From: Micrococcus sp.
Lineage (GTDB): Bacteria; Actinomycetota; Actinomycetes; Actinomycetales; Micrococcaceae
Assembly (NCBI GenBank): GCA_029961105.1
Contig: JASBVO010000002.1
Location: 1 to 64,000, forward strand
Length of the DNA: 64,000 nt
Reading direction: 5' to 3'
The translations under genes and the position numbers were made by a program. Shown here piece after piece: positions 41,927-50,403 of the stretch. Within the stretch, counting starts at the first letter, position 1, and each line of letters starts with the position of its first letter. The notes beneath the pieces are model-generated. The model was given only the letters and a program-made list of their open reading frames with translations. It was not told where the DNA came from and ran no database searches.

Positions 41927-44137
41927 TTATCCGGTGAGGGCCAGGACGAGGGGCAGCACGCCCTGGGCGCCCGCCTCGCGCAGCACCCTGCCGGCTTCTG
42001 TCAGTGTCCAGCGGCTGTCCGCGCGGTCGTCCACCAGCAGGACCGGACCGTGCCGGCCCGCCTCCTCCGCGGAGGCGAGCTGGTCCCGCATCGGCGCGGG
42101 AACAGCGTACAGCTGCCAGACGGAGGCCAGCCGGAAGGCACTGTTCCCGCCGGACTCGCCGCGCGGGACGTCACTGGCGAGCTCCAGCGGCCCCAGGTAG
42201 GGCAACTGGCCGATCCGCGCGATCCCCTCGGCGAACGAGGTGACCAGTTGGGGCCGTGACCTCGACGGGATGGAGACCACGGCGATCGGCCGCTGCTCCC
42301 ACTCCCAGGCCGCGAGGACCTTGACCGCCGCCTGCAGGAGCTCCTGGTCGATGGGCGCATCCACCACACCGTCCCGGGTGGCGGCGAACAGGGTCCGCAG
42401 CCTGCCTCCCCAGCCCAGGTCGGTCAGCCGGGCCACCGCCCGGCCCTCACCGTTCTGCAGTTCCTCGGGGATCCGGCCCTTCAGGGGCACGCCGAGCCGG
42501 TCCATCCCGCTCGGCCAGGTCCGGCGCGGCTCGATGGGCACTCCGACGCGGCCCAGGGCCCGCGACGCGCTGTCCCGGGCCGTCTGGGCCACCCCGGTGG
42601 GGTACCAGGGGCCGGAGCAGTTGTCGCAGCGCCCGCAGGGGGCCGCCTCGGGGTCATCGAGCACCCGGGCGAGGAACTCCATCCGGCATCCGGTGGTGTT
42701 CTCGTAGTCCAGCATGAGGTTCTCCTCATGGACCCGGGCCTGGGCGACCCTGCCGTACCGCTCGCCGTCATACGTCCATGGCTCGCGGGTGCGCTGCCAT
42801 CCCCCCTGCGTCCGCTCGACCGCCCCGTCCACTGCCAGGACCTTCAGCAGCAGTTCCAACGGGGTGCGCTTGAGGTCCACGCGGGTCTCCAGGGCGGGCA
42901 CGGACAGCGGCCGGCCGGCCGCCTCGAGCTCGTTCAGTACCGCACGGGCCCGGTGCTCCTCCGGCATGGACGTGGTGGCGAAGTAGCGCCAGATGTCCCG
43001 GTCCTCCGTCCCCGGCAGCAGGAGCACGTCCGCATGGTCCGTGGCACGGCCTGCACGGCCCACCTGCTGGTAGTAGGCGACCGGCGAGCTGGGCGCTCCC
43101 AAGTGGATGACGAATCCGAGGTCCGGCTTGTCGAAGCCCATGCCCAGCGCGGACGTGGCCACGAGGGCCTTGACCCGGTTCTCCTTCAGCGCCTGCTCCA
43201 GCTCCGCGCGCTGTTCCGGGTCCGTCCGGCCCGTGTACGCGGCCACCTCATGGCCGGCCTCCCGTAACGCCCGGGCGGTGTCCTCCGCGGCCGACACGGT
43301 CAGCGCGTAGACGATCCCGGAACCGGGGAAGTCACCCAGGTGCGTCAGCAGCCACGCCAGGCGGCTGGCCGGACTGGGCATCCTCAGCACGCCCATCCGC
43401 AGCGACGACCGGGCGAGGGGACCCCGCAGGACGAAGACCTCCTCGGTGCTGGCGACGCCCAGCTGCTCGGCGACGTCCCGGACGACGCGGGCATTGGCCG
43501 TGGCGGTGGTGGCCAGGACGGGGATGCGCCGGTCACCGGAGCCCGGCAACTGGGCGATGAGGTCACGGATCCGGCGGTAGTCCGGCCGGAAGTCATGTCC
43601 CCAGTCCGAGATGCAGTGCGCCTCGTCCACCACGAGCATCCCGGTGCGGCGGATGAGGTCCGGCAACTGCACGTCCCGGAAGTGTGGGTTGTTCAGCCGT
43701 TCCGGGGACACCAGCAGGACGTCCACGGAGTCCTCCGCGAGACGCTGCTGGACCAGGTCCCACTCGGTGGCGTTCGCCGAGTTGATGGCCTCCGCCCGCA
43801 CACCCGCCCGGGCGGCGGAGGCCACCTGGTCCCGCATCAGGGCCAGCAGGGGCGAGACGATGAGCGTGGGCCCGGCGCCCCGGGCCCGCAGCAGCAGGGA
43901 GGCGACGAAGTACACCGCGGACTTGCCCCATCCGGTGCGCTGGACCACGAGGGCGCGGCGCCGGTGGGCGACCAGGGCCTCGATGGCCTCGTACTGGCCC
44001 GCGTGGAATTGCGCATCCGGGCGGCCCACGAGCCGACGCAGGATCCCGAGCGCCTCACCCTTCAGGTCCTCGGCGTGCGCGGCGCCGCCACCCGCCAGCA
44101 GGTCGGTGTCGCCCTGGCCGTACTCTCTGTCCACCAT
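41927..44137 (-). CDS. RecQ-family DNA helicase with C-terminal phosphoribosyltransferase-like segment
   Basis: This 736-residue enzyme unwinds DNA with ATP. The helicase core has QRTGWGKS (66-73), SPLLALMRDQV, DEAHCISDWGHDFRPDY (171-187), ATTATAN and QQVGRAGR. A zinc site follows (Cys484, Cys501, Cys504, Cys507). The region after about 515 is not the usual RQC/HRDC. It ends in GPVLLVDDRADSRWTLTEAG (697-716), the acidic PRPP-binding motif pattern of phosphoribosyltransferases. This layout occurs in some actinobacterial RecQ proteins. The start ATG 44137 lacks a strong ribosome binding site. It is not co-directional with any repair gene here. Confidence 0.85.
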   Translation of the reverse strand: MVDREYGQGDTDLLAGGGAAHAEDLKGEALGILRRLVGRPDAQFHAGQYEAIEALVAHRRRALVVQRTGWGKSAVYFVASLLLRARGAGPTLIVSPLLALMRDQVASAARAGVRAEAINSANATEWDLVQQRLAEDSVDVLLVSPERLNNPHFRDVQLPDLIRRTGMLVVDEAHCISDWGHDFRPDYRRIRDLIAQLPGSGDRRIPVLATTATANARVVRDVAEQLGVASTEEVFVLRGPLARSSLRMGVLRMPSPASRLAWLLTHLGDFPGSGIVYALTVSAAEDTARALREAGHEVAAYTGRTDPEQRAELEQALKENRVKALVATSALGMGFDKPDLGFVIHLGAPSSPVAYYQQVGRAGRATDHADVLLLPGTEDRDIWRYFATTSMPEEHRARAVLNELEAAGRPLSVPALETRVDLKRTPLELLLKVLAVDGAVERTQGGWQRTREPWTYDGERYGRVAQARVHEENLMLDYENTTGCRMEFLARVLDDPEAAPCGRCDNCSGPWYPTGVAQTARDSASRALGRVGVPIEPRRTWPSGMDRLGVPLKGRIPEELQNGEGRAVARLTDLGWGGRLRTLFAATRDGVVDAPIDQELLQAAVKVLAAWEWEQRPIAVVSIPSRSRPQLVTSFAEGIARIGQLPYLGPLELASDVPRGESGGNSAFRLASVWQLYAVPAPMRDQLASAEEAGRHGPVLLVDDRADSRWTLTEAGRVLREAGAQGVLPLVLALTG

Positions 44138-44197
44138 GCGCCCAGTATTCCAGCAGGCACGGACACCATAGTGGCCCAGCGGCCCGGCTGTGGACAG

Positions 44198-44241
44198 ACA
44201 TGGGCCGGGCCCGGTGGTCACCCACCGGGCCCGGCCCATGT
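44198..44241. terminator. 20-bp perfect hairpin, terminator of pckG
   Basis: Bases 44198-44217 pair perfectly with 44222-44241 around the loop TCAC. The structure lies 44 bases beyond the pckG stop codon on the minus strand and just before the RecQ gene. Confidence 0.8.
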
Positions 44242-44284
44242 TCGTCCTGCTCCCCTCCGGCGGACCGGAGGGACTACCGGGGCA

Positions 44285-46126
44285 TCAGTGTCCCAGGCGC
44301 TGCTTCAGCCCGTCGAGCTGGCCGCCGATGGAGGCCGGCAGGGAGGAGCCGAACCGCTCGAACCACTCCTCGATGGAGGCGACCTCTGCCTTCCATTCCT
44401 CGGCATCCACCTTCAGGGCGTCCTCGAGGTCCTCGGCGGCGATCTCCAGACCGGTCAGGTCCAGGGACTCCGGGGTCGGGGTGAAGCCGATCGCGGTCTC
44501 CGCGGCGTCGGCCTTGCCCTCGAGGCGCTCGACGATCCACTTCAGCACCCGGGAGTTCTCGCCGAAGCCCGGCCACGCGAAGCCGCCGTCGCGGTTGCGG
44601 CGGAACCAGTTGACGAGGTAGATCCGCGGCAGCTTGTCCTGGTCGACCTCGCCGGAGACCTTGACCCAGTGCTCCAGGTAGTCGCCGGCGTCGTATCCCA
44701 TGAAGGGCAGCATGGCCATCGGGTCACGGCGGACCACGCCCACCGCGCCGGCCGCGGCGGCGGTGGTCTCCGAGGACAGGGTGGCGCCCTTGAAGATGCC
44801 GTCCTCCCAGTCGAAGGACTCGGTGACCAGCGGGATGGTGGTCTTGCGCCGGCCACCGAACAGGATGGCGTCCAGCTTCACGCCGTTCGGCTCGTGGTAC
44901 TCCGGGGCCAGCATGTCGGTCTGGTCGATCGGCGTGCAGAACCGGGAGTTCGGGTGGGCCGCCGGGGCATCGGACTCCGGGGTCCACTCGTTGCCCTGCC
45001 AGTCGGTCAGATGGGCGGGGACCTCATCGGTCATGCCCTCCCACCACACGCCGCCGTCATCGGTGAGGGCGACGTTGGTGAAGATCGAATTGCCCTTGGC
45101 GATGGCGCGCATGGCGTTGGGGTTGGTGGACCACCCGGTGCCGGGTGCCACGCCGAAGTAGCCGGTCTCCGGGTTGACCACCCGGAACTCGCCGTCCTTG
45201 CCCGGGCGGATCCAGGTGATGTCATCCCCGAGCGTCTCGGCCTTCCAGCCCTCGACGGTGGGATCGATGAGCGCGAGGTTGGTCTTGCCGCAGGCGGACG
45301 GGAAGGCGCCGGAGATGGTGTAGGACTTGCCCTCCGGGCTGGTCAGCTTCAGGATCAGCATGTGCTCGGCGAGCCAGCCCTCGTCCCGGGCCATGACCGA
45401 GGCGATGCGCAGCGCGTAGCACTTCTTGCCCAGCAGGGCATTGCCACCGTAGCCGGAGCCGTAGGACCAGATGGACCGCTCCTCGGGGAAGTGCACGATC
45501 CACTTGGTCTCGTTGCACGGCCAGGCGACGTCCTCCTCGCCATCCTCCAGCGGGGCGCCGACGGAGTGCAGGGCGGGGACGAAGAACGCCTCGGTCTCCT
45601 CCATCTTGCGCAGCACGTCGGTGCCGATGCGGGCCATGATGCGCATCGAGTTGACCACGTAGGCGGAGTCGGTGATCTCGACGCCGAACTTCGGGTCCTC
45701 GGCGTCCAGGTGTCCCATCACGAAGGGGATCACGTACATGGTGCGCCCGTGCATGGACCCGGCGAAGGCGTCCTTGAGGATGCCCTTCATCTCCGCGGGG
45801 TCCATCCAGTTGTTCGTGAAACCGGCGTCCTCCTCCTTCTCGGAGCAGATGAACGTCCGGTCCTCCACGCGGGCGACGTCGGCCGGGTCGGAGAAGGCGG
45901 CGTAGGAGTTCGGGAACTTGTCCTCGGCGAGCTTCACGAAGGTACCGGCCTCGACGAGTTCGCCGGCCAGGCGGTCATACTCCTCCTGCGAACCGTCCAC
46001 CCAGTACACGGAGTCAGGCTCGGTCAGGGCGGCGACCTCCTTCACCCAGTCGAGCAGCTTCCCGTACGTGGTCGGGGCATCCGCCGCGGCTCGGTCTGCG
46101 AAGGTGAGCGAGGAGTTGTCTGCCAT
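44285..46126 (-). CDS. pckG: Phosphoenolpyruvate carboxykinase (GTP)
   Basis: This enzyme turns oxaloacetate into phosphoenolpyruvate with GTP at the start of gluconeogenesis. The 613-residue length is typical of the GTP-dependent class. The P-loop is FPSACGKTN (275-283, Lys281). [10 protein letters not shown] and [12 protein letters not shown] mark the metal- and nucleotide-binding regions, and [24 protein letters not shown] matches the GTP-class C-terminus. ATG 46126 follows GGAGGG by nine bases; the ATG five codons earlier has no such site. A -10-like TAGAAT lies on the minus strand at 46233-46228. The 298-base gap up to the tRNA otherwise contains only short GGTTACCCGGC-type sequence and the tRNA promoter. 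Confidence 0.95.
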   Translation of the reverse strand: MADNSSLTFADRAAADAPTTYGKLLDWVKEVAALTEPDSVYWVDGSQEEYDRLAGELVEAGTFVKLAEDKFPNSYAAFSDPADVARVEDRTFICSEKEEDAGFTNNWMDPAEMKGILKDAFAGSMHGRTMYVIPFVMGHLDAEDPKFGVEITDSAYVVNSMRIMARIGTDVLRKMEETEAFFVPALHSVGAPLEDGEEDVAWPCNETKWIVHFPEERSIWSYGSGYGGNALLGKKCYALRIASVMARDEGWLAEHMLILKLTSPEGKSYTISGAFPSACGKTNLALIDPTVEGWKAETLGDDITWIRPGKDGEFRVVNPETGYFGVAPGTGWSTNPNAMRAIAKGNSIFTNVALTDDGGVWWEGMTDEVPAHLTDWQGNEWTPESDAPAAHPNSRFCTPIDQTDMLAPEYHEPNGVKLDAILFGGRRKTTIPLVTESFDWEDGIFKGATLSSETTAAAAGAVGVVRRDPMAMLPFMGYDAGDYLEHWVKVSGEVDQDKLPRIYLVNWFRRNRDGGFAWPGFGENSRVLKWIVERLEGKADAAETAIGFTPTPESLDLTGLEIAAEDLEDALKVDAEEWKAEVASIEEWFERFGSSLPASIGGQLDGLKQRLGH

Positions 46127-46372
46127 GGGGGTTCCCTCCATTGGGTAGCGGCTGCCTTTCGGGGTCGCCTCCGGAGCGGGCCTTCAGCGGCCGGCACTCC
46201 GTTGTGCGTACACCGTCTCCGTCGCTCATTCTACCCACGCCGATTACCCGCCCGTTCCGGTGACGCCACCTGACGGTTACCCGGCTCCGGCGACGAGGCC
46301 TGCCGCAGTACACCCGGGACGACCCCCGGCGGATGCGCCCCAGAGCCCCTGGGGACCCGCTTCCGTGGCGAT

Positions 46373-46401
46373 TTGGTGAACGGCAGACGAACCGGTATAG
46401 T
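46373..46401 (+). promoter_or_regulatory. Promoter of tRNA-Arg
   Basis: TTGGTG at 46373-46378 and TATAGT at 46396-46401 are spaced by 17 bases, with the tRNA starting 24 bases later. It is the best -35/-10 match in the window. Confidence 0.65.
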
Positions 46402-46424
46402 TCTTCAAGGCCGTTCGAGGCCAT

Positions 46425-46501
46425 GCGCCCTTAGCTCAGCTGGATAGAGCGTCTGTCTACGGAACAGAAGGTCAGGGGTTCGAATCCCTTAGGGCGCACC
46501 A
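46425..46501 (+). tRNA. tRNA-Arg (anticodon ACG), CCA encoded
   Basis: The acceptor stem pairs 46425-46431 with 46491-46497. The loop CTACGGA carries ACG at 46459-46461 and would be read as inosine-CG after deamination by TadA, whose gene is at 59202. The T loop is TTCGAAT. The 3' CCA is in the genome, unlike the other tRNAs of the window. Confidence 0.96.
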
Positions 46502-46521
46502 CGAGATCAGCCACTGATCAC

Positions 46522-46555
46522 CAGAAGGCCGGACCCATCAGGGTCCGGCCTTCTG
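46522..46555 (+). terminator. Terminator of tRNA-Arg
   Basis: A 15-bp perfect stem (46522-46536 with 46541-46555) closes an ATCA loop 20 bases after the tRNA. It also faces the convergent phosphatase gene ending at 46596. Confidence 0.8.
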
Positions 46556-46595
46556 CGTTCACGGCGGAGCTTCTGCGTTCACGCCCGAGGACGCG

Positions 46596-47150
46596 TCAGG
46601 GGCGCGGCACGGCGAAGTGCGTCATCCGTGCGTCGCGGCCGTCCAGGGTGGCCCACTCCCCCGGCACGGCGAACACCTGCAGGCCCAGGGTGGGCAGCCG
46701 CTCGGCCATGGTGACCACCGCGTCCTCGTCGGAGTCGATCGAGGCCAGGCGCATCCCGAGGTCCTGCACCCACGGCAGGTGGCCGACCAGCATCAGGGTC
46801 CTCACCTGCTCCTCCGTCTCGTTGATCACGGCCAGGGCACTGGCGGCGTCGGCCTCGTAGAGGCGCGAGTCCAGGTACGGGGTCGGCGCCTTCTCCCCCA
46901 GCTCACTGCAGACCCAGGTGCAGGTCTGCCGGGTGCGCACGGCATCCGAGCACAGGATCATGTCCGGGTAGATCCCGTGCTCGACCAGCCACCTCCCGGC
47001 CAGCGGCGCCTCCCGGTTGCCGCGTCCGCCCAGGGGCCGCTCGTGGTCCTCCACGCCCTTGGGCCAGTCGGACTTGGCGTGGCGGAGGATGACCAGGGTC
47101 TTCTCCCCGGTGCGGTCCGGGGAGGCGGGTGTCACGACGTCGGAGGGCAT
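46596..47150 (-). CDS. SixA-type histidine phosphatase
   Basis: This 184-residue phosphatase belongs to the histidine phosphatase superfamily. The RHG-type motif is LVILRHAKSDWPKG near residue 22, with the SixA-like RHAKS sequence, and the second catalytic His lies in LMLVGHLPWVQDLG. SixA in E. coli removes phosphate from histidine of phosphorelay proteins; small relatives in actinobacteria may have other targets. It stands alone between a tRNA and the acyl-CoA dehydrogenase gene. Confidence 0.82.
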   Translation of the reverse strand: MPSDVVTPASPDRTGEKTLVILRHAKSDWPKGVEDHERPLGGRGNREAPLAGRWLVEHGIYPDMILCSDAVRTRQTCTWVCSELGEKAPTPYLDSRLYEADAASALAVINETEEQVRTLMLVGHLPWVQDLGMRLASIDSDEDAVVTMAERLPTLGLQVFAVPGEWATLDGRDARMTHFAVPRP

Positions 47151-47238
47151 GGTCCCAGCGTAGTGGTGACCCGGGGTGCCCTGCCGGCTGGCCCGGCCGC
47201 CGGCCCGGGTCGCGGGCCGGCGGCCTCACGGGCTGTCC

Positions 47239-48549
47239 TCACAGGGCGTTCCGGCCGGTGATCTTCCGGCCGATCAGCAGTGACTGGATGAACTCGGTGC
47301 CCTCATAGGTGTGCACGACCTCCATGTCCGTCAGGTGCCGCGCCACGTGGAAGTCGAGCAGCAGTCCGTTGCCGGCCAGCAGGTCGCGGGCCTGCTGGGC
47401 GATCCAGCGGGCCTTGCCGGCGGTGTGCATCTTCGCGATCGAGGCCATGGACCCGGTCCACTGCCCGGACTCCTGCAGCTCGGCCATCCGGAAGCACAAC
47501 AGCTGGATGGCCGTGAGCTCGGTGAGCATCTGCGCCAGCGTGTTCTGCACGAGTTGGTTGGACCCGACCGGCCGGCCGAACTGCTCGCGGACCTCGGCGT
47601 AGGTCACGGCCGCCTCGAAGCAGGCCAGGGCGTGGCCGAGCGCCTCCCACGAGGCTCCGCCGCGGGTGGTGGCCAGGACCCGGGAGACGTCCCGGAAGCC
47701 CTCGGCGCCCGGCAGACGGTTCTCCTCGGGGATCCGGAGCCCGCGGAAGGCCAGGTTGGCCTGCAGGATCGCCCGCTTGCCGACCTTGCCGTCGATGACC
47801 TGGTAGTCGAAGCCCTCGGGCCGGTCCTCCGGGTCCCGCGGGTCCTCCCGTTCCATGACGAAGGCCTTGACCTGGCCGTCGGCCTCGTCCCGGGCGAAGA
47901 CGACCACCAGGTGCGCCATGGACCCGTTGCCGATCCAGCGCTTGGCGCCGTTGATGACCCAGGTGTCGCCCTCGCGGCGGGCGGTGGTCTCCAGGTTCGC
48001 GGAGTCCGATCCGTGCCGCGGCTCGGTCAGCGCGAAGGCGCCGATCTTCCGCAACGCCGCCATGTCCGGCAGCCAGCGCTGCTTCTGCTCCTCCGAGCCG
48101 AGCATGTTGATCGTGCCCATGGACAGGTTGGCCTGGACACCCAGGAAGGTGTTCATGGACCCGTCCCCGCGGGAGAGCTCGACCGTGGCCAGCCCGGCCG
48201 CCAGCCGGGAGAGCCCGGGGCCGCCGTGGCCGGCGATGGATCCGCCGACCACGCCCGTGGCGGCGAGGGGTTCCAGCAGTTCATACGGGAACTCCGCCCG
48301 CTCCCAGTACCCGTTGATGACCGGAAGCACGTGCCGGTCGACGAAGTCCCGGACGGACTGCCGGGCACGCCGGGCGTCCTCGGGCAGGTCCTGCTCGAGC
48401 AGCAGGTAGTCCGTGTCCCGGGCCGTGGTCAGCCCCGAGCGCAGGGATTCCAGGTACCCGGTGGTGTCCTCGGCCCAGTCGACGGTCCGGGGGTTGGTCA
48501 GCGGGTCGGCCCGGGGATCGGTGGCCTGGGGCATCGCCTCAGCGTTCAT
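47239..48549 (-). CDS. Acyl-CoA dehydrogenase family protein (glutaryl-CoA dehydrogenase-like)
   Basis: This 436-residue FAD enzyme has the flavin-binding segment FALTEPRHGSDSANLETTA and the mid-region TWVINGAKRWIGNG. The C-terminus HTYEGTEFIQSLLIGRKITG contains the position of the catalytic Glu. It is closer to the glutaryl-CoA dehydrogenase/short-branched group than to straight-chain enzymes. It is the last gene of the minus-strand catabolic cluster, overlapping the 3-hydroxyacyl-CoA dehydrogenase end by 11 bases. A likely role is one oxidation of the dicarboxyl-CoA formed after ring opening. ATG 48549 has GAGGGG upstream; ATG 48534 is an alternative. Confidence 0.85.
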   Translation of the reverse strand: MNAEAMPQATDPRADPLTNPRTVDWAEDTTGYLESLRSGLTTARDTDYLLLEQDLPEDARRARQSVRDFVDRHVLPVINGYWERAEFPYELLEPLAATGVVGGSIAGHGGPGLSRLAAGLATVELSRGDGSMNTFLGVQANLSMGTINMLGSEEQKQRWLPDMAALRKIGAFALTEPRHGSDSANLETTARREGDTWVINGAKRWIGNGSMAHLVVVFARDEADGQVKAFVMEREDPRDPEDRPEGFDYQVIDGKVGKRAILQANLAFRGLRIPEENRLPGAEGFRDVSRVLATTRGGASWEALGHALACFEAAVTYAEVREQFGRPVGSNQLVQNTLAQMLTELTAIQLLCFRMAELQESGQWTGSMASIAKMHTAGKARWIAQQARDLLAGNGLLLDFHVARHLTDMEVVHTYEGTEFIQSLLIGRKITGRNAL

Positions 48550-49450
48550 AGCTGTACCAGCCCCTCCCGGTCTTGCGGCCGAACTCACCGGCACGGTACT
48601 TCTCCTCGAGCAGCGGATGCGGCTTCTCGGATTCGTCCCCGGTCAGTTCGTAGGTCGCCTGTCGGATGAGGTAGGTGACGTCGAGTCCCACCAGGTCCAT
48701 CAGCTCGAAGGGTCCCATCGGGTGCCCGAGCGCGTTCTTGGCGGCCTCGTCGATGTCCTCCACGGAGGCGACTCCCTGGGAGTACAGGTCCAGGGCCTCG
48801 GTGCGGACCGCGCCCATCAGCCGGTTGGCCACGAAGCCCGGGACCTCCTTGTTCAGCAGGACCGGGATCTTCCCCATGGCCCGGGCCACGGCCTCGACGG
48901 TGGCCACGGTCTCGTCCGACGTCTGCTCGTGGCGGACCACCTCGACGGCCTTCATGACCAGGGCCGGGTTGAAGAAGTGCATGTTGCACACCCGCTCCGG
49001 CCGGCCGGTGGCATCGGCCACCGCCGAGGAGCCGTACGTGGAGGAGTTCGTCGCCAGGATGGCATGGGCCGGGGCGAGCCGGTCCAGCTCGGCGAAGACC
49101 GCGCGCTTGACGTCGAGCTTCTCCGTGGCCGCCTCGATGACCAGGTCCGCGGTGGTGACGGCCGGCTCCAGGTCGGTGGTGAACGTGATCCGTTCCCAGG
49201 CGGCGTCCGCGGTCGCCCGGTCCATCCGGCCCTTGGCCACCCGGCCGTCGAGCCAGGACCGCATGTCCTGCTCCGCGGCGGCCACGGCGTCAGCGGCCAC
49301 GTCCCGCACCGTCGTGGCGAACCCGGCGACGGCGGCCGCCATGCCGATCTGCCGGCCCATCGCCCCCGACCCGATCACCAGGATCTGCCGCACCCCGGGG
49401 TCCGATGCGCCCGGGCCCGTGGCCCGGTCCGCGTTCTGGTTCGTCGTCAT
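48539..49450 (-). CDS. 3-hydroxyacyl-CoA dehydrogenase (NAD-dependent)
   Basis: This 303-residue single-function enzyme oxidises 3-hydroxyacyl-CoA to 3-ketoacyl-CoA. The Rossmann motif is LVIGSGAMGRQIGMAAA, the catalytic region is ATNSSTYGSS, then HFFNPALVMKAVEVV, with the conserved His and Asn. The C-terminal domain shows GPFELMDLVGLDVTY. In this cluster it would act on 3-hydroxypimeloyl-CoA or the shorter product. No thiolase gene for the next step is found in the window. The 79 bases upstream contain degenerate repeats of GTGTCAYCCG (49465-49512). Confidence 0.9.
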   Translation of the reverse strand: MTTNQNADRATGPGASDPGVRQILVIGSGAMGRQIGMAAAVAGFATTVRDVAADAVAAAEQDMRSWLDGRVAKGRMDRATADAAWERITFTTDLEPAVTTADLVIEAATEKLDVKRAVFAELDRLAPAHAILATNSSTYGSSAVADATGRPERVCNMHFFNPALVMKAVEVVRHEQTSDETVATVEAVARAMGKIPVLLNKEVPGFVANRLMGAVRTEALDLYSQGVASVEDIDEAAKNALGHPMGPFELMDLVGLDVTYLIRQATYELTGDESEKPHPLLEEKYRAGEFGRKTGRGWYSYER

Positions 49451-49529
49451 CGCTGGATCATCCTCCGTGTCATCCGTGTCGTGCCTGTCACCCGTGTCAC
49501 CCGTCGTCCGTGGTTCCGCCTGACCCGCG

Positions 49530-50402
49530 TCATCGGCCCCGGAAGTCCGGGCTGCGTTTGCCGAGGAAGGCGGCTGCGCCCTCGGCCTTGTCCTCGGTCG
49601 TGTACAGCAGGGTCTGCGCCAGCCGCTCGAGCAGCAGCCCCGTCTTCTGGTCGGTCTCCGCGCCCTGGGCGATGACCATCTTGGCCAGCCGGATCGCCAG
49701 CGGCCCCTTGGTGAGGATCGTGCCGATGGTGCCCACCGCCGTCGGGAGCAGCTCGGCGGCCGGCACGACGGCGGTCACCAGGCCGTAGCGCTCGGCCTCG
49801 GCCGCGGTGAGGATCCGGCTGGTCAGGATCATCTCCACGGCCCGTCCCGTGCCGACCAATCGGGACAGGCGCTGGGTGCCGCCGGCGCCCGGGAGCACGC
49901 CCAGCGTGGTCTCCGGCAGGCCCATCCTGGCGTGCTCGGCGGCGATGCGGATGTCACAGCTCATGGCCAGTTCCAGGCCGCCGCCCATGGCAATGCCGTT
50001 GAGGGCGGCCAGGGTCGGCTTGGGGTAGTCCTGGATCCGGTCGTAGAGGCGCTGCATGTGCGCGGCCAGGCCGTACGGCAGGTCGTAGTGCGCCAGCTGG
50101 GAGATGTCCGCGCCGGCGATGAACGCCTTCTCCCCCGCACCGGTGAAGATGACGGCCGAGACCCCCTCGTCCTCCTCCCACACGTCCAGGACCCGGCCGA
50201 TCTCGGCCAGCACGGTCCGGGACAGCGCATTGCGCTTGTCCGGCCGGTTGATGGTGATGGTCCCGACGCCGTCCGCCACCTCGGCCAGGATCGTCTCGAA
50301 GGGGCCCTCCCGGCCCCCGGACGGGCCCGTCCGCTCCACCGGCCGGTCCACCGGCGGGGCGGCCTGCTGTGTGACCTGCTGCTCGGTCCGCTGCTCGGTC
50401 AT
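49530..50402 (-). CDS. Enoyl-CoA hydratase (BadK-like candidate)
   Basis: This 290-residue crotonase has both catalytic Glu positions typical of true hydratases ([21 protein letters not shown] and the Glu of [18 protein letters not shown]) and the oxyanion motif [10 protein letters not shown]. In this cluster it could hydrate cyclohex-1-ene-1-carboxyl-CoA (BadK role) and/or unsaturated pimeloyl-CoA; sequence alone does not separate these. A Gln/Pro-rich N-terminal tail of some 30 residues is extra. ATG 50402 is one base after the stop of the upstream dehydrogenase gene. Confidence 0.85.
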   Translation of the reverse strand: MTEQRTEQQVTQQAAPPVDRPVERTGPSGGREGPFETILAEVADGVGTITINRPDKRNALSRTVLAEIGRVLDVWEEDEGVSAVIFTGAGEKAFIAGADISQLAHYDLPYGLAAHMQRLYDRIQDYPKPTLAALNGIAMGGGLELAMSCDIRIAAEHARMGLPETTLGVLPGAGGTQRLSRLVGTGRAVEMILTSRILTAAEAERYGLVTAVVPAAELLPTAVGTIGTILTKGPLAIRLAKMVIAQGAETDQKTGLLLERLAQTLLYTTEDKAEGAAAFLGKRSPDFRGR

Positions 50403-50403
50403 G

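Noticed and set aside
43340-46273. 977-codon plus-strand frame opposite the RecQ and pckG genes
   Set aside because: It spans two unrelated real genes and the terminator between them, and has no ribosome binding site or recognisable domain.
49465-49512. Degenerate GTGTCAYCCG repeats upstream of the hydroxyacyl-CoA dehydrogenase gene
   Set aside because: The units vary and lie in a short intra-operon gap. They look like replication slippage, not a binding-site array.
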